Made by a program: the position numbers and the translations under genes
Source: Demequina soli
GTDB lineage: Bacteria > Actinomycetota > Actinomycetes > Actinomycetales > Demequinaceae
DNA length: 64,000 nucleotides
Assembly (NCBI RefSeq): GCF_000971195.1
Contig: NZ_BBLZ01000002.1
Location: forward strand, 186,001 to 250,000
Reading direction: 5' to 3'
Shown here: positions 27,300-35,167 of the stretch, in pieces
Layout: every line of letters begins with the position of its first letter
How positions within the stretch are numbered: the stretch's first letter is position 1
Notes under the pieces: generated by a model
Seen by the model: only the letters and a program-made list of their open reading frames with translations
Told to the model about the DNA's origin: nothing
Databases searched by the model: none

Positions 27300-28571
27300 C
27301 TAAGGCGCGGACACCGCGACGGCCAGCGCGGGCGCGAGGTCGCCCCGCGGCGCGACGCGGATCTGGGCGAGCCCGAGCCACCCGGCCATGAGCCGCAGCT
27401 CCGCCGCGAGGGCCGTCGCCACCGTCGCATCGTCCCTCCGGCGCGCCCCGGGCACCCGGCCGGGCTCGCGCCACGTCGCCTCCACCGCCAATGCGCCCTC
27501 CTTGCGCAGCGCCTTGAGGTCCACGCGCGCCTCGAACCGGTCGCCCAGGAGGAACAGCAGGCAGTAGTAACCGAACACGCGCTTGGGCGCCGGCGTGTAG
27601 ATCTCGATCCGGTAGTCGACGCCGAACATCCGCAGCAGGCGCGGCCGGTACCAGCAGACCGGGTCGAACGGGCTGAGCAGGGACGATGCGGTCGCCCGGC
27701 CCGGGTCGACCGCGCCGGCGGCGAGCAGCGCCGGCTCGCGCCAGCCCTCCACGTCGACCCAGGCGGCGAGCCCGCGCTCGACCGCGGAGGCGGCCCAGGC
27801 GGCGGCGCCCGCGGCGGGGCCCTTGCGGTGGTCGCCGTCGCGCGCGGACCGCGCGAGCCGGAAGTGGTCCGCGACGTCCGCAGGCGTGCCGATCCCGGTG
27901 GCGGCGAGCGCGTGGTCGAACAGGCGCTGGTGGGCCTCGGCCGTCGGGATCCCCCAGCCCGCGCCCGCGGCACCCGGCAGGCCCCACGCGCGCTCGGGGG
28001 AGTCGTACGTCCGCGTGAAGTGGGGGCCGCGCGAGGCCGCGACCTCGCCCGTGATGAACAGGTACTCGAGCGCATCCTTGACGTGCGACGTGTCCCACCA
28101 GGTGCCGCGCGCGCCCTCGCGGGGCGCGAGGTGCTCGAGGGTCGCGGCGGTGAGCGGGCCGCTCGCCATCACCCCGGCGCGCACCTCCTCGATCAGGCCG
28201 GGACGCTCGCGCTCGAGGCGCGCGTGGTGGCGTCCCTGCCAGGACGCGTGCTCGCTCATGCGGTGGTGCATCGCGGGCAGCAGGTCGCGGGGCATCACCG
28301 ACGCCTCGTGACCCCAGTGCTCGAACGCGTGCTCGCCGGACCACAGCCAGCGGTCGAACCGGTCGCGGTCGTAAGGCCCGAAGCGCGAGTACAGCGGCAG
28401 GTGGTGCGCGCGGGCCAGGACGTTGACCGAGTCGAGCTGCAGCACGCCCTGGTGCTCGAGGTAGTCGCGGAAGCGCGCGGGACCCGGCCGGCCGGCCGGG
28501 CGGCGGCGCGCGAGGGACTGCGCGGCCAGGTGGATCCGCCGCGCCTCGGCGGCGCTGAGCGACCCGTTCAT
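27300..28571 (-). CDS. YcaQ/AlkX-family winged-helix DNA glycosylase-like protein
   Basis: HTH_42 family protein of 423 residues. Family landmarks are LEHQGVLQLDSVNVLARAHH, LPLYSRFGPYDRDRFDRWL, EHWGHEASVMP and the C-terminal SPFDPVCWYRPR. Relatives in E. coli and Streptomyces unhook DNA interstrand crosslinks or alkylated bases. This assignment is by family, and I have not verified catalytic residues. TAGAGT lies 7 nt before the ATG, consistent with leaderless expression. A longer start (28679) is open but less likely. Confidence 0.8.
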   Translation of the reverse strand: MNGSLSAAEARRIHLAAQSLARRRPAGRPGPARFRDYLEHQGVLQLDSVNVLARAHHLPLYSRFGPYDRDRFDRWLWSGEHAFEHWGHEASVMPRDLLPAMHHRMSEHASWQGRHHARLERERPGLIEEVRAGVMASGPLTAATLEHLAPREGARGTWWDTSHVKDALEYLFITGEVAASRGPHFTRTYDSPERAWGLPGAAGAGWGIPTAEAHQRLFDHALAATGIGTPADVADHFRLARSARDGDHRKGPAAGAAAWAASAVERGLAAWVDVEGWREPALLAAGAVDPGRATASSLLSPFDPVCWYRPRLLRMFGVDYRIEIYTPAPKRVFGYYCLLFLLGDRFEARVDLKALRKEGALAVEATWREPGRVPGARRRDDATVATALAAELRLMAGWLGLAQIRVAPRGDLAPALAVAVSAP

Positions 28572-28674
28572 GCGCGCCACTCTAGGCGCCCCCGCCGACA
28601 GCCCCGGCGACGCCCGGCCCGCACCCCCGCATCGTGCCCTGAAAAGCCCATCTGCCTGGGCGTTCGGTGCCGAT

Positions 28675-28704
28675 TTCACTTTTGCCGAGAGATGCGTGTA
28701 ACCT
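28675..28704 (+). promoter_or_regulatory. Candidate promoter of the tRNA-Thr/tRNA-Met/rpmG unit
   Basis: TTCACT (28675-28680), an 18-bp spacer and TAACCT (28699-28704) would start transcription just before tRNA-Thr. The stretch is AT-rich compared with its surroundings. Confidence 0.5.
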
Positions 28705-28714
28705 ATTCCGGCCA

Positions 28715-28790
28715 GCCCCGATAGCTCAGTCGGCAGAGCGTCTCCATGGTAAGGAGAAGGTCCAGGGTTCGATTCCCTGTCGGGGCTCCA
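28715..28790 (+). tRNA. tRNA-Thr (GGT)
   Basis: 76 nt including an encoded CCA. The acceptor stem GCCCCGA pairs with TCGGGGC, the anticodon loop ATGGTAA gives GGT, and the T-loop is GGTTCGATT. Confidence 0.97.
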
Positions 28791-28835
28791 CGTCCGTCGT
28801 CATGTACGATGGATCGCCGCCGCAAGGCGGCACGC

Positions 28836-28909
28836 GGCGGGGTAGCTCAGCTGGTTAGAGCGCACGACTCATAATCGTGAGGTCGCGGGTTCGAGCCCCG
28901 CCCTCGCTA
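28836..28909 (+). tRNA. tRNA-Met (CAT), elongator type
   Basis: 74 nt. GGCGGGG pairs with CCTCGCT using two G-U pairs. The anticodon loop CTCATAA gives CAT, and the T-arm is GCGGG-TTCGAGC-CCCGC. CCA is not encoded (CGG follows). The first acceptor pair is G-U rather than the C-A mismatch of an initiator, and its place before rpmG is usual for the elongator. Confidence 0.93.
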
Positions 28910-28980
28910 CGGATGCAGGCGGTTCGCCTGCGTCATGCGCCTTCGCAAGGCGCGTCACCACAAGGCTGGGAGAGACCACC

Positions 28981-29145
28981 ATGGCTAAGAACGACGTTCG
29001 TCCGAAGATCACGCTCGCGTGCACCGAGTGCAAGGACCGCAACTACATCACGCGCAAGAACCGCCGCAACACGCCCGACCGCGTGGAGCTCTCCAAGTTC
29101 TGCCGGAAGTGCGGCAAGCACACCGCGCACCGCGAGACGCGCTAA
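28981..29145 (+). CDS. rpmG: 50S ribosomal protein bL33
   Basis: Ribosomal protein of 54 residues: [20 protein letters not shown], then [20 protein letters not shown], then [14 protein letters not shown]. Two CxxC pairs make it the zinc-binding (C+) form. GGGAGAG precedes the ATG. The tRNA-Met-rpmG order followed by hot-dog dehydratase genes is typical of actinobacteria. Confidence 0.97.
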   Translation: MAKNDVRPKITLACTECKDRNYITRKNRRNTPDRVELSKFCRKCGKHTAHRETR

Positions 29146-29157
29146 GCACAAGCTTCA

Positions 29158-29194
29158 CGAAGGCCCGTCGCCCCTCAGGGGCGGCGGGCCTTCG
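29158..29194 (+). terminator. Terminator hairpin after rpmG
   Basis: 17-bp stem with one G-U pair (29158-29174 with 29178-29194) and a 3-nt loop, 12 nt after the rpmG stop. Confidence 0.85.
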
Positions 29195-29229
29195 TCGTTC
29201 CCGCGGGCGGGTGTGACAGGCTCCGGCCC

Positions 29230-30204
29230 ATGGACGATGCGACGGGCGCCGAGCGCGCGGGATCCTCGCGCGGGCGTCGGATCGCCGCCGTCGCGGGCTG
29301 GGTCGCGCTCGCGGGGCTGCTCGTCCCGGTCGGGGTGCGTCTGACCGGGTGGGAGCGGGGGCCGCTCGCGTACGCGGTGCCGCTCGTGCCGTGGATCGTG
29401 ATCGGCGCGCTGGTCCCGCTCGCGCTCGCGCTGCTCGCGCGCGCCTGGGTGCTCGCCGGCGCCGCCGTCGCGACCGCGGCGCTGTGCGCGGCGTGGACCG
29501 CGCCGCTCTACGTGGCAGCGGAGGCGTCCGGGCCCACGGTGCTCACCGTCGCGACCGCGAACCTGCTCACCGGCCACGGGGACGCCGACGCCGTGGTCGC
29601 GATGGTCCGGGACCGCGAGGTCGACGTGCTGTCGCTGCAGGAGCTCACCCCGGAGGCCGCCGACGCCCTGGTCGCGGCGGGGCTCGAGGAGGAGCTGCCG
29701 TACGCGGCCGCGCAGCCGGACGCGATCTGGCGGGGGACGGGCCTGTGGTCGCGCTACCCGATCGCCTCGTGGGAGGGCCTCGACGGCTACACGTTCCGGC
29801 AGATCCGCGCCGTCGTGGCGCTCCCCGACGGACCGACGACCGTCCTCGCGCTGCACCCGGCGGCTCCCCAGCTGCTCGTGCATCGTTCCTGGTCCGACGA
29901 GTGGGCGCGGCTCTCCGACGTGCTCGACGCCATCGACGGCCCCGTGATCGCGGCCGGGGACCTCAACGCGACGCGCGACCATCGCGCGTTCCGCGATCTC
30001 GAGGCACGCGGCTTCACCGACGCGGCGGACGATGCCGGTGACGGCCTCGTGCCGACCTTCCCGCAGGACCGCACGCCCCCGACGCTCGTCGCGCTCGACC
30101 ACGTCGTCACCCGCGACGCGGGCCTCGTCGCCACGTCCGTCGAGGCCGTGGTGATCCCCGGCTCCGACCACCGTGCCCTCATCGCGACCTACGCGCGCGG
30201 GTGA
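29230..30204 (+). CDS. Membrane-anchored endonuclease/exonuclease/phosphatase-family protein 1
   Basis: Protein of 324 residues: about three N-terminal helices (residues 18-98), then an extracytoplasmic EEP domain. Its motifs are TVATANLL, LSLQELT, the catalytic GDLNATRDHRAF, LDHVVTRD and GSDHRALIA. EEP enzymes cleave phosphodiester or phosphoester bonds in nucleic acids, lipids or phosphoinositides; the substrate here is unknown. The start is probably leaderless (CAGGCT 7 nt upstream of ATG), and the start codon runs straight into GGACGATGCG. The next gene is a paralogue from tandem duplication. Confidence 0.86.
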   Translation: MDDATGAERAGSSRGRRIAAVAGWVALAGLLVPVGVRLTGWERGPLAYAVPLVPWIVIGALVPLALALLARAWVLAGAAVATAALCAAWTAPLYVAAEASGPTVLTVATANLLTGHGDADAVVAMVRDREVDVLSLQELTPEAADALVAAGLEEELPYAAAQPDAIWRGTGLWSRYPIASWEGLDGYTFRQIRAVVALPDGPTTVLALHPAAPQLLVHRSWSDEWARLSDVLDAIDGPVIAAGDLNATRDHRAFRDLEARGFTDAADDAGDGLVPTFPQDRTPPTLVALDHVVTRDAGLVATSVEAVVIPGSDHRALIATYARG

Positions 30205-30254
30205 CCGGGACGATGCCCCTGCCGGTCCGCGCCGCCGCGTGACAGACTCCCTGC

Positions 30255-31280
30255 ATGGGGGAGCCGGGGGACGATGCGCGGGTCGGCTCCGTCCCGTCCG
30301 CGTCCCGCGCCGCCGTCCGGGTCCTCACGGTCCTCGCGCGCATCGGCGCGGCGCTGGCGCTCGCCGCGGTGCTCGTGCCGGTGGCCGCGCGGCTGACGGG
30401 GTGGGAGGCCGGCCCGCTCGCGATCCTCGTGTCGCTCATGCCGTGGGTCACGCTGCTGGCGTTCGTCCCGGTCGTGCTGGCGCTCGTCGGGCGCGCCTGG
30501 GTGCTCCTCGCGGCGGCGGTCGCCGTCGCCGGCCTGTGCGTCGCGTGGATGGCGCCGCTGTTCGTCGCGTCGCCCACGGTCGGGGAGCCCGTCCTGCGCG
30601 TCGGCCAGCTGAGCCTCGCCAACGGCAGCGCCGACGCCGACGCCGTGGTCGCGCTGGTGCGCGACAGCGACCTCGACATGCTGTCCGTCACCGAGCTGAC
30701 GCCGTCCATCCACCCCGCGCTCGCGGCCGCGGGGCTCGACGATCTGCTCCCGTACAGCGCCGCCTACCCCGACGACTTCAAGTACGGCACCGGCCTGTGG
30801 TCGCGCTACCCGATCACCTCCGCCGAGACGCTTCCCGGGCTGTCCGCGACCACCGTGCGGGCCGAGGTGGACACGCCGGTCGGCGCCCTCACCGTCGTCG
30901 TCGCCCACCCCGAGTCGCCCGGGTTCCGCGACCACGAGCTGTGGGATCAGGACCTCGTCGCGCTCACGGGCCTCCTCGAGCGCGAGACCGGGCCCATGCT
31001 GCTCATGGGCGACCTCAACACGACCCGCGACCACCGCGCGTTCCGCGACCTCGAGGGCATGGGGTTCGTCGACGCCGCGGACGAGGCCGGCGCGGGCTTC
31101 CAGGCGACCTACCCCGAGTGGCCGGGCATGTACGGCTCCACCAGCCGCCTCGACCTGCCCCTGGTCGCGATCGACCACGTGCTCGCCCGCGACCTCGGGC
31201 TGCGCGCCTCGGCGCTCGCGACGGTCATCGTGCCCCGCACCGACCACCGCGGGGTGCTCGTCGAGTACGCGCGGCCGTGA
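30255..31280 (+). CDS. Membrane-anchored endonuclease/exonuclease/phosphatase-family protein 2
   Basis: Paralogue of the preceding gene, 341 residues, with the same order: three helices, then an EEP domain with LSVTELTPS, GDLNTTRDHRAFRDLEG, AIDHVLARD and RTDHRGVLVEYARP. The second catalytic block is nearly identical to its neighbour while the rest has diverged. The conserved Glu of LQEL is kept as TEL. CAGACT lies 6 nt before the ATG, suggesting a leaderless start. GGGACGATGCG occurs within the first codons. Confidence 0.86.
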   Translation: MGEPGDDARVGSVPSASRAAVRVLTVLARIGAALALAAVLVPVAARLTGWEAGPLAILVSLMPWVTLLAFVPVVLALVGRAWVLLAAAVAVAGLCVAWMAPLFVASPTVGEPVLRVGQLSLANGSADADAVVALVRDSDLDMLSVTELTPSIHPALAAAGLDDLLPYSAAYPDDFKYGTGLWSRYPITSAETLPGLSATTVRAEVDTPVGALTVVVAHPESPGFRDHELWDQDLVALTGLLERETGPMLLMGDLNTTRDHRAFRDLEGMGFVDAADEAGAGFQATYPEWPGMYGSTSRLDLPLVAIDHVLARDLGLRASALATVIVPRTDHRGVLVEYARP

Positions 31281-31360
31281 CGCGGACGCCCGCCCGGCCG
31301 CCGCATCGTCCCTGGACCGCCTCCGCGCGGGGGCACGCCGTTCCTGGGTAGGGTGGCACC

Positions 31361-31807
31361 GTGCCAGTGAACATCGATGCCGTGGGCCGGTCGTACGGCC
31401 CGCACGAGCCGTACGAGGTGACCCGGATCAAGATCCGCGAGTTCGCCGATGCGGTCGACGCCCGCTCCTTCGCCCACCGCAGCGAGGAGGCCGCGCGCGC
31501 CGAGGGCTACGGCGACGTGGTCGCCCCGACCACGTTCGCGGTGCTGATCGCGCAGCAGGCGGAGTTCCACGTGGTGGTCGACCCCGAGGTCGGCGTCGAC
31601 TTCTCGCGCGTGGTGCACGCCGACGAGCGGTTCACGCACCACCGGCCCATCGTCGCCGGCGACCTCATCACGGCGACCGTGCACATCGACGCGATCAAGC
31701 AGCGCGCGGGCATCTCCATGGTGACCACCCGCACCGAGCTCAGCGACGAGGACGGCGCCCCCGTCTCCACCGTCATCAGCACCCTCGCGGTGCGCGAGGA
31801 GGCCTGA
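31361..31807 (+). CDS. MaoC-like N-terminal hot-dog dehydratase subunit (HadA-like)
   Basis: UPF0336/FAS1_DH_region-type protein of 148 residues (PYEVTRIKIREFADAVDARS, then VVAPTTFAVLIAQQAEF). Together with the next gene it resembles the HadA-HadB pair that dehydrates 3-hydroxyacyl-ACP in mycobacteria. This organism need not make mycolic acids, so the substrate is open. GTG start; TAGGGT lies 6 nt upstream, pointing to a leaderless transcript. The stop overlaps the next start by one base. Confidence 0.85.
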   Translation: MPVNIDAVGRSYGPHEPYEVTRIKIREFADAVDARSFAHRSEEAARAEGYGDVVAPTTFAVLIAQQAEFHVVVDPEVGVDFSRVVHADERFTHHRPIVAGDLITATVHIDAIKQRAGISMVTTRTELSDEDGAPVSTVISTLAVREEA

Positions 31808-32238
31808 TGAGCAGCGAGAACGGCCCCGCCTTCGCGGGCCTCGAGGTCGGCCAGGTGGTGGCGGAGCGCGAGGTCGCGGTGTCCCGCGACGCCCTCGTGC
31901 GCTACGCCGGCGCGTCCGGCGACTTCAACCCGATCCACTACAACGACGCGTTCGCGGAGTCCGTCGGGCTGCCCGGCGTCATCGCTCACGGCATGCTCAC
32001 CATGGGCGTCGCGGCATCCGTGGTCGAGGAGTGGGCCGGCCCGGGCAACGTGTGGGACCTGCAGACGCGCTTCACGCGGCCGGTCCCGGTGCCCGCGCTC
32101 GGCGACGCCACCGTGACGTTCACCGCGACGGTCGGCGCGCTCGACGCGGACGCCCGCACCGCGCGCGTCAACGTCACCGTCGAGCACGACGGCGCGAAGG
32201 TGCTGGGCAAGGCCCAGGCCGTCGTCGCCTGCGCGTAG
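31807..32238 (+). CDS. MaoC-family (R)-hydratase/dehydratase subunit (HadB-like)
   Basis: Hot-dog protein of 143 residues with the hydratase-2 catalytic motif GDFNPIHYNDAFA (Asp and His) and AHGMLTMG. It is the catalytic partner of the overlapping HadA-like gene; the pair probably forms a heterodimer acting on 3-hydroxyacyl thioesters. Confidence 0.88.
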   Translation: MSSENGPAFAGLEVGQVVAEREVAVSRDALVRYAGASGDFNPIHYNDAFAESVGLPGVIAHGMLTMGVAASVVEEWAGPGNVWDLQTRFTRPVPVPALGDATVTFTATVGALDADARTARVNVTVEHDGAKVLGKAQAVVACA

Positions 32239-32459
32239 CAGGGCGGACGCGCCGCGCCCGCGCCCGGGCGGGTTTCGCATCGTTCCCGGGTGAACGACCG
32301 GTGGTCACGCACGGTTCCCGACTGCGGGTAGGGTGACGCTCGCGAGATCCCGTCGTGCGCACGATGCGCAACGGCGTTAGCGTCGCTTTCACGGGGTCGC
32401 ACCTTCCCCCGGAGAGCGTTCGCTGAGGCGTGCGCTCTCCCCTGCGTCAGAGAGGGCAC

Positions 32460-33923
32460 ATGAGCGCCACCACCGAGGAGCGGACCGGCTTCGCCGGCCG
32501 CCTCGACTCCTACTTCGAGATCACCAAGCGTGGCTCGACGATCGGCCGCGAGATCCGCGGCGGACTCACCACCTTCTTCACGATGGCCTACATCGTCGTG
32601 CTGAACCCGATCATCATCGGCACGGTGCCGGACAGCACCGGTCACTACCTCGGCGGCGGCACCGAGCCCAACACCGCGCTCGTCGCGGCCGCCACCGCGC
32701 TCATCGCCGGCGTGCTCACCATCCTCATGGGCGTGTGGGCGCGCTTCCCGCTGGCGCTCGCGACCGGGCTCGGCCTCAACGCGTTCGTCGCGTACGGCAT
32801 CGCGACCCGCGACGGCATGACCTGGCAGCAGGCCATGGGCTTCGTGGTGATCGAGGGCATCATCATCACCGTCCTCGTGATGACCGGCTTCCGGAAGGCC
32901 GTCTTCGCGGCCGTTCCGCCGTTCCTCAAGCAGGCGATCGCCGTCGGCATCGGCCTGTTCCTCGCGTTCATCGGCCTGTTCGACTCCGGCATGGTCCGCA
33001 TCCCCGCGTCGGGCGCGACCCCGACGGAGTTCGGAATCGGCGGCTACATCGGCTCGTGGCCGATGGTCGTGTTCGTCGTCGGCCTGTTCACCGCTGTCAT
33101 CCTCATGGTGAAGAAGGTGCGCGGCGCGCTGCTCATCTCCATCGCCGTCGCGACCGCGACCGCGTTCCTCATCCAGTCGGTCCTGAGCCTGGGCGCCGAC
33201 CCGGCCGTCGCCAACGACTGGGCCCTCGTCATCCCGCAGGCGCCGTCCTCGTTCGCGTCGCTGCCGGACTTCTCGCTCATCGGCCAGGTCGACCTCTTCG
33301 GCGGCTTCACCACGCTGCCGTTCGTCACCGCGCTGCTGATCGTCTTCTCGCTGCTCATGGCCGACTTCTTCGACACCATGGGCACCATGACGGCGGTCGG
33401 CGCCGAGGCCGGCCTCAACGACGAGGACGGCAACCCGCCGCGCTCGCAGCAGATCCTGCTCGTCGACTCGCTCGGCGCGGTCGGCGGCGGCCTCGGCTCC
33501 GTGTCGTCGAACACCACCTACATCGAGTCCGCCGCGGGCGTCGGCGACGGCGCGCGCACCGGCCTCGCGTCGGTGGTCACCGGCATCGCGTTCCTGCTGT
33601 CGACGTTCCTCACGCCGCTCTACGACATGGTGCCGTTCGAGGCCGCGACCCCCGTGCTCGTGGTCGTCGGCTTCCTCATGGTCGCTCAGGTGTCCGGCAT
33701 CGACTGGAAGGACTACCGGATCGCGATCCCCGCGTTCCTCACGTTCATCCTCATGCCGTTCGGCTACTCGATCTCGGTGGGCATCGGCGCGGGCTTCATC
33801 TCGTACGTCGTGCTGCAGGTCGTCACCGGCGCCGCCAAGCGGGTCCACCCCCTCATGTGGGTGACCGCCGGCGCATTCGTCGTGTACTTCGCGATGGGCC
33901 CGATCATGAACGTGATCGGCTGA
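32460..33923 (+). CDS. NCS2-family purine permease (AzgA/PbuG-like)
   Basis: Proton symporter of 487 residues with about 13 helices. AzgA-subfamily motifs are GGLTTFFTMAYIVVLNPI, GLGLNAFVAYG, MADFFDTMGTMTAVGAEAG and SSNTTYIESAAGVGDGARTG, which point to adenine, guanine or hypoxanthine uptake. AGAGGG precedes the ATG. I looked for a purine riboswitch in the 221-bp leader and saw none. The gene converges on a LacI regulator across a perfect palindrome. Confidence 0.92.
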   Translation: MSATTEERTGFAGRLDSYFEITKRGSTIGREIRGGLTTFFTMAYIVVLNPIIIGTVPDSTGHYLGGGTEPNTALVAAATALIAGVLTILMGVWARFPLALATGLGLNAFVAYGIATRDGMTWQQAMGFVVIEGIIITVLVMTGFRKAVFAAVPPFLKQAIAVGIGLFLAFIGLFDSGMVRIPASGATPTEFGIGGYIGSWPMVVFVVGLFTAVILMVKKVRGALLISIAVATATAFLIQSVLSLGADPAVANDWALVIPQAPSSFASLPDFSLIGQVDLFGGFTTLPFVTALLIVFSLLMADFFDTMGTMTAVGAEAGLNDEDGNPPRSQQILLVDSLGAVGGGLGSVSSNTTYIESAAGVGDGARTGLASVVTGIAFLLSTFLTPLYDMVPFEAATPVLVVVGFLMVAQVSGIDWKDYRIAIPAFLTFILMPFGYSISVGIGAGFISYVVLQVVTGAAKRVHPLMWVTAGAFVVYFAMGPIMNVIG

Positions 33924-33954
33924 CCCCGTCCGCCTGACGCCTCGGGACGACTAC

Positions 33955-34000
33955 CAATGACAGATGTGACGCGAGTGCACTCGCGTCACATCTGTCATTG
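33955..34000. repeat. Perfect 46-bp palindrome, family A copy 3
   Basis: Two 23-bp perfect arms with no spacer (33955-33977 and 33978-34000), beginning CAATGACAGATGTGACGCGA. Flanked on the right by CGAATCG, which in reverse complement is the GATTCG seen at other copies. It lies between convergent genes and supplies the final CAA and TGA stop codons of the LacI gene (33995-33997). Confidence 0.93.
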
Positions 34001-35068
34001 CGAATCGCGCGGGGCGCGGGCCGTCGTCGAGCCGACCCGCAGCTCGAGCGGCATCACCACAGGCTCGGGCGACTCGCCGCGCAGAAGCGCCGCGACCTCC
34101 GCCGCCAGCGCGTGGCCCTTGGCCTCCGCGTCCTGCACCTGCGTGGTGAGCTCGTGCGGCGTGATCCACGGCAGCTCGATGCCGTCGAAGCCGGTGATCG
34201 ACAGCTGCTGCGGCACCTGGATGCCCAGCTCCCGGGCGGCGAGGATCGCGCCCGCGGCGAGCAGGTCGGACTGGCACACGAGCGCGGTCGGCCGCGGCTC
34301 GGCGGCCAACGCGAGATGCGCGGCGGCGATGCCCTCGGCCGCGATCGACGCGCGCGCCTCGACCACGACGCACGGCTCGACGCCCGCGTCGGCGAACGCC
34401 TCGAGGCGCCGGTGCACCGGGGTCCACGCCGTCTGCGCGAGCGCCTCGGCGAGGGGCAGGACGCGCGTCTCACCGTCCAGGCCCGACGGCAGCGTGACCG
34501 TGCCGATGCGGGTGTGGCCCAGGTCGACGAGGTGGCGCACGAGCTCGGCCGTCGCGCCGCGGTCGTCGATCTCGAGGCGACCCGCGCCCGCGGGCGCCTC
34601 GCCCTCCATCACCACGATCGGCAGCCCGCGACGGCGCGCGATGTCGATCGCGGGCTCGTCGTCGTGGTCGCGCACACGCAGGAGCACGGCAGCGTCCATC
34701 GCCGCCGTCTCGAGGAGCGACCGCTCGCCCGGCTCGCCGGTCGGGGTCGGGATGAGCAGCACGCCCAGCCCCGCCTGCCCGAGGTCTCCCACGAGCCCGT
34801 CCATGATGCGCAGCATCAGCGGGTCGCGGAACGACAGCTGGAGCCGCTCGTGGATGACCACGCCGACCACGCCGGTGCGGCCCGAGCGCAGCGCCCGCGC
34901 GTGCGGCGCGGGACCGGCGTAACCGAGCTCCTCCGCGGCCCGCTCGACCTTGGCCCGGGTCTCCGCGGACAGCGGTCCGGCACCCGAGTAGGTCAGGGAT
35001 ACAGTGGACAGCGACACGCCCGCCCTCGCGGCGACGTCGGCCATCGTCGGTCGGCGTGTGCGCGTCAC
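33995..35068 (-). CDS. LacI-family transcriptional regulator
   Basis: Repressor of 357 residues: N-terminal helix-turn-helix (TMADVAARAGVSLSTVSLTY at residues 8-27), hinge with LGYAGPAPHARALRSGRTG, then a periplasmic-binding-protein-like effector domain. The effector is unknown. GTG at 35068 has AGGGAGA upstream. It is divergent from the MFS gene, its likely target. The last two codons lie in a palindromic repeat, so the C-terminus may have been altered by insertion of that element. Confidence 0.9.
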   Translation of the reverse strand: MTRTRRPTMADVAARAGVSLSTVSLTYSGAGPLSAETRAKVERAAEELGYAGPAPHARALRSGRTGVVGVVIHERLQLSFRDPLMLRIMDGLVGDLGQAGLGVLLIPTPTGEPGERSLLETAAMDAAVLLRVRDHDDEPAIDIARRRGLPIVVMEGEAPAGAGRLEIDDRGATAELVRHLVDLGHTRIGTVTLPSGLDGETRVLPLAEALAQTAWTPVHRRLEAFADAGVEPCVVVEARASIAAEGIAAAHLALAAEPRPTALVCQSDLLAAGAILAARELGIQVPQQLSITGFDGIELPWITPHELTTQVQDAEAKGHALAAEVAALLRGESPEPVVMPLELRVGSTTARAPRDSQ

Positions 35069-35167
35069 GCGGCTCTCCCTCGGCTCGGTCAGACCTCAGG
35101 GTAGCGCCGCCCCGACGACCGCCCGTGCAGCGGCCCGCGCCCCTGCACCCGTCCCGCCGAGGGGCCC

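Noticed and set aside
32239..32459. Possible purine riboswitch before the NCS2 permease
   Set aside because: I found neither the conserved three-way-junction core nor a plausible expression platform.
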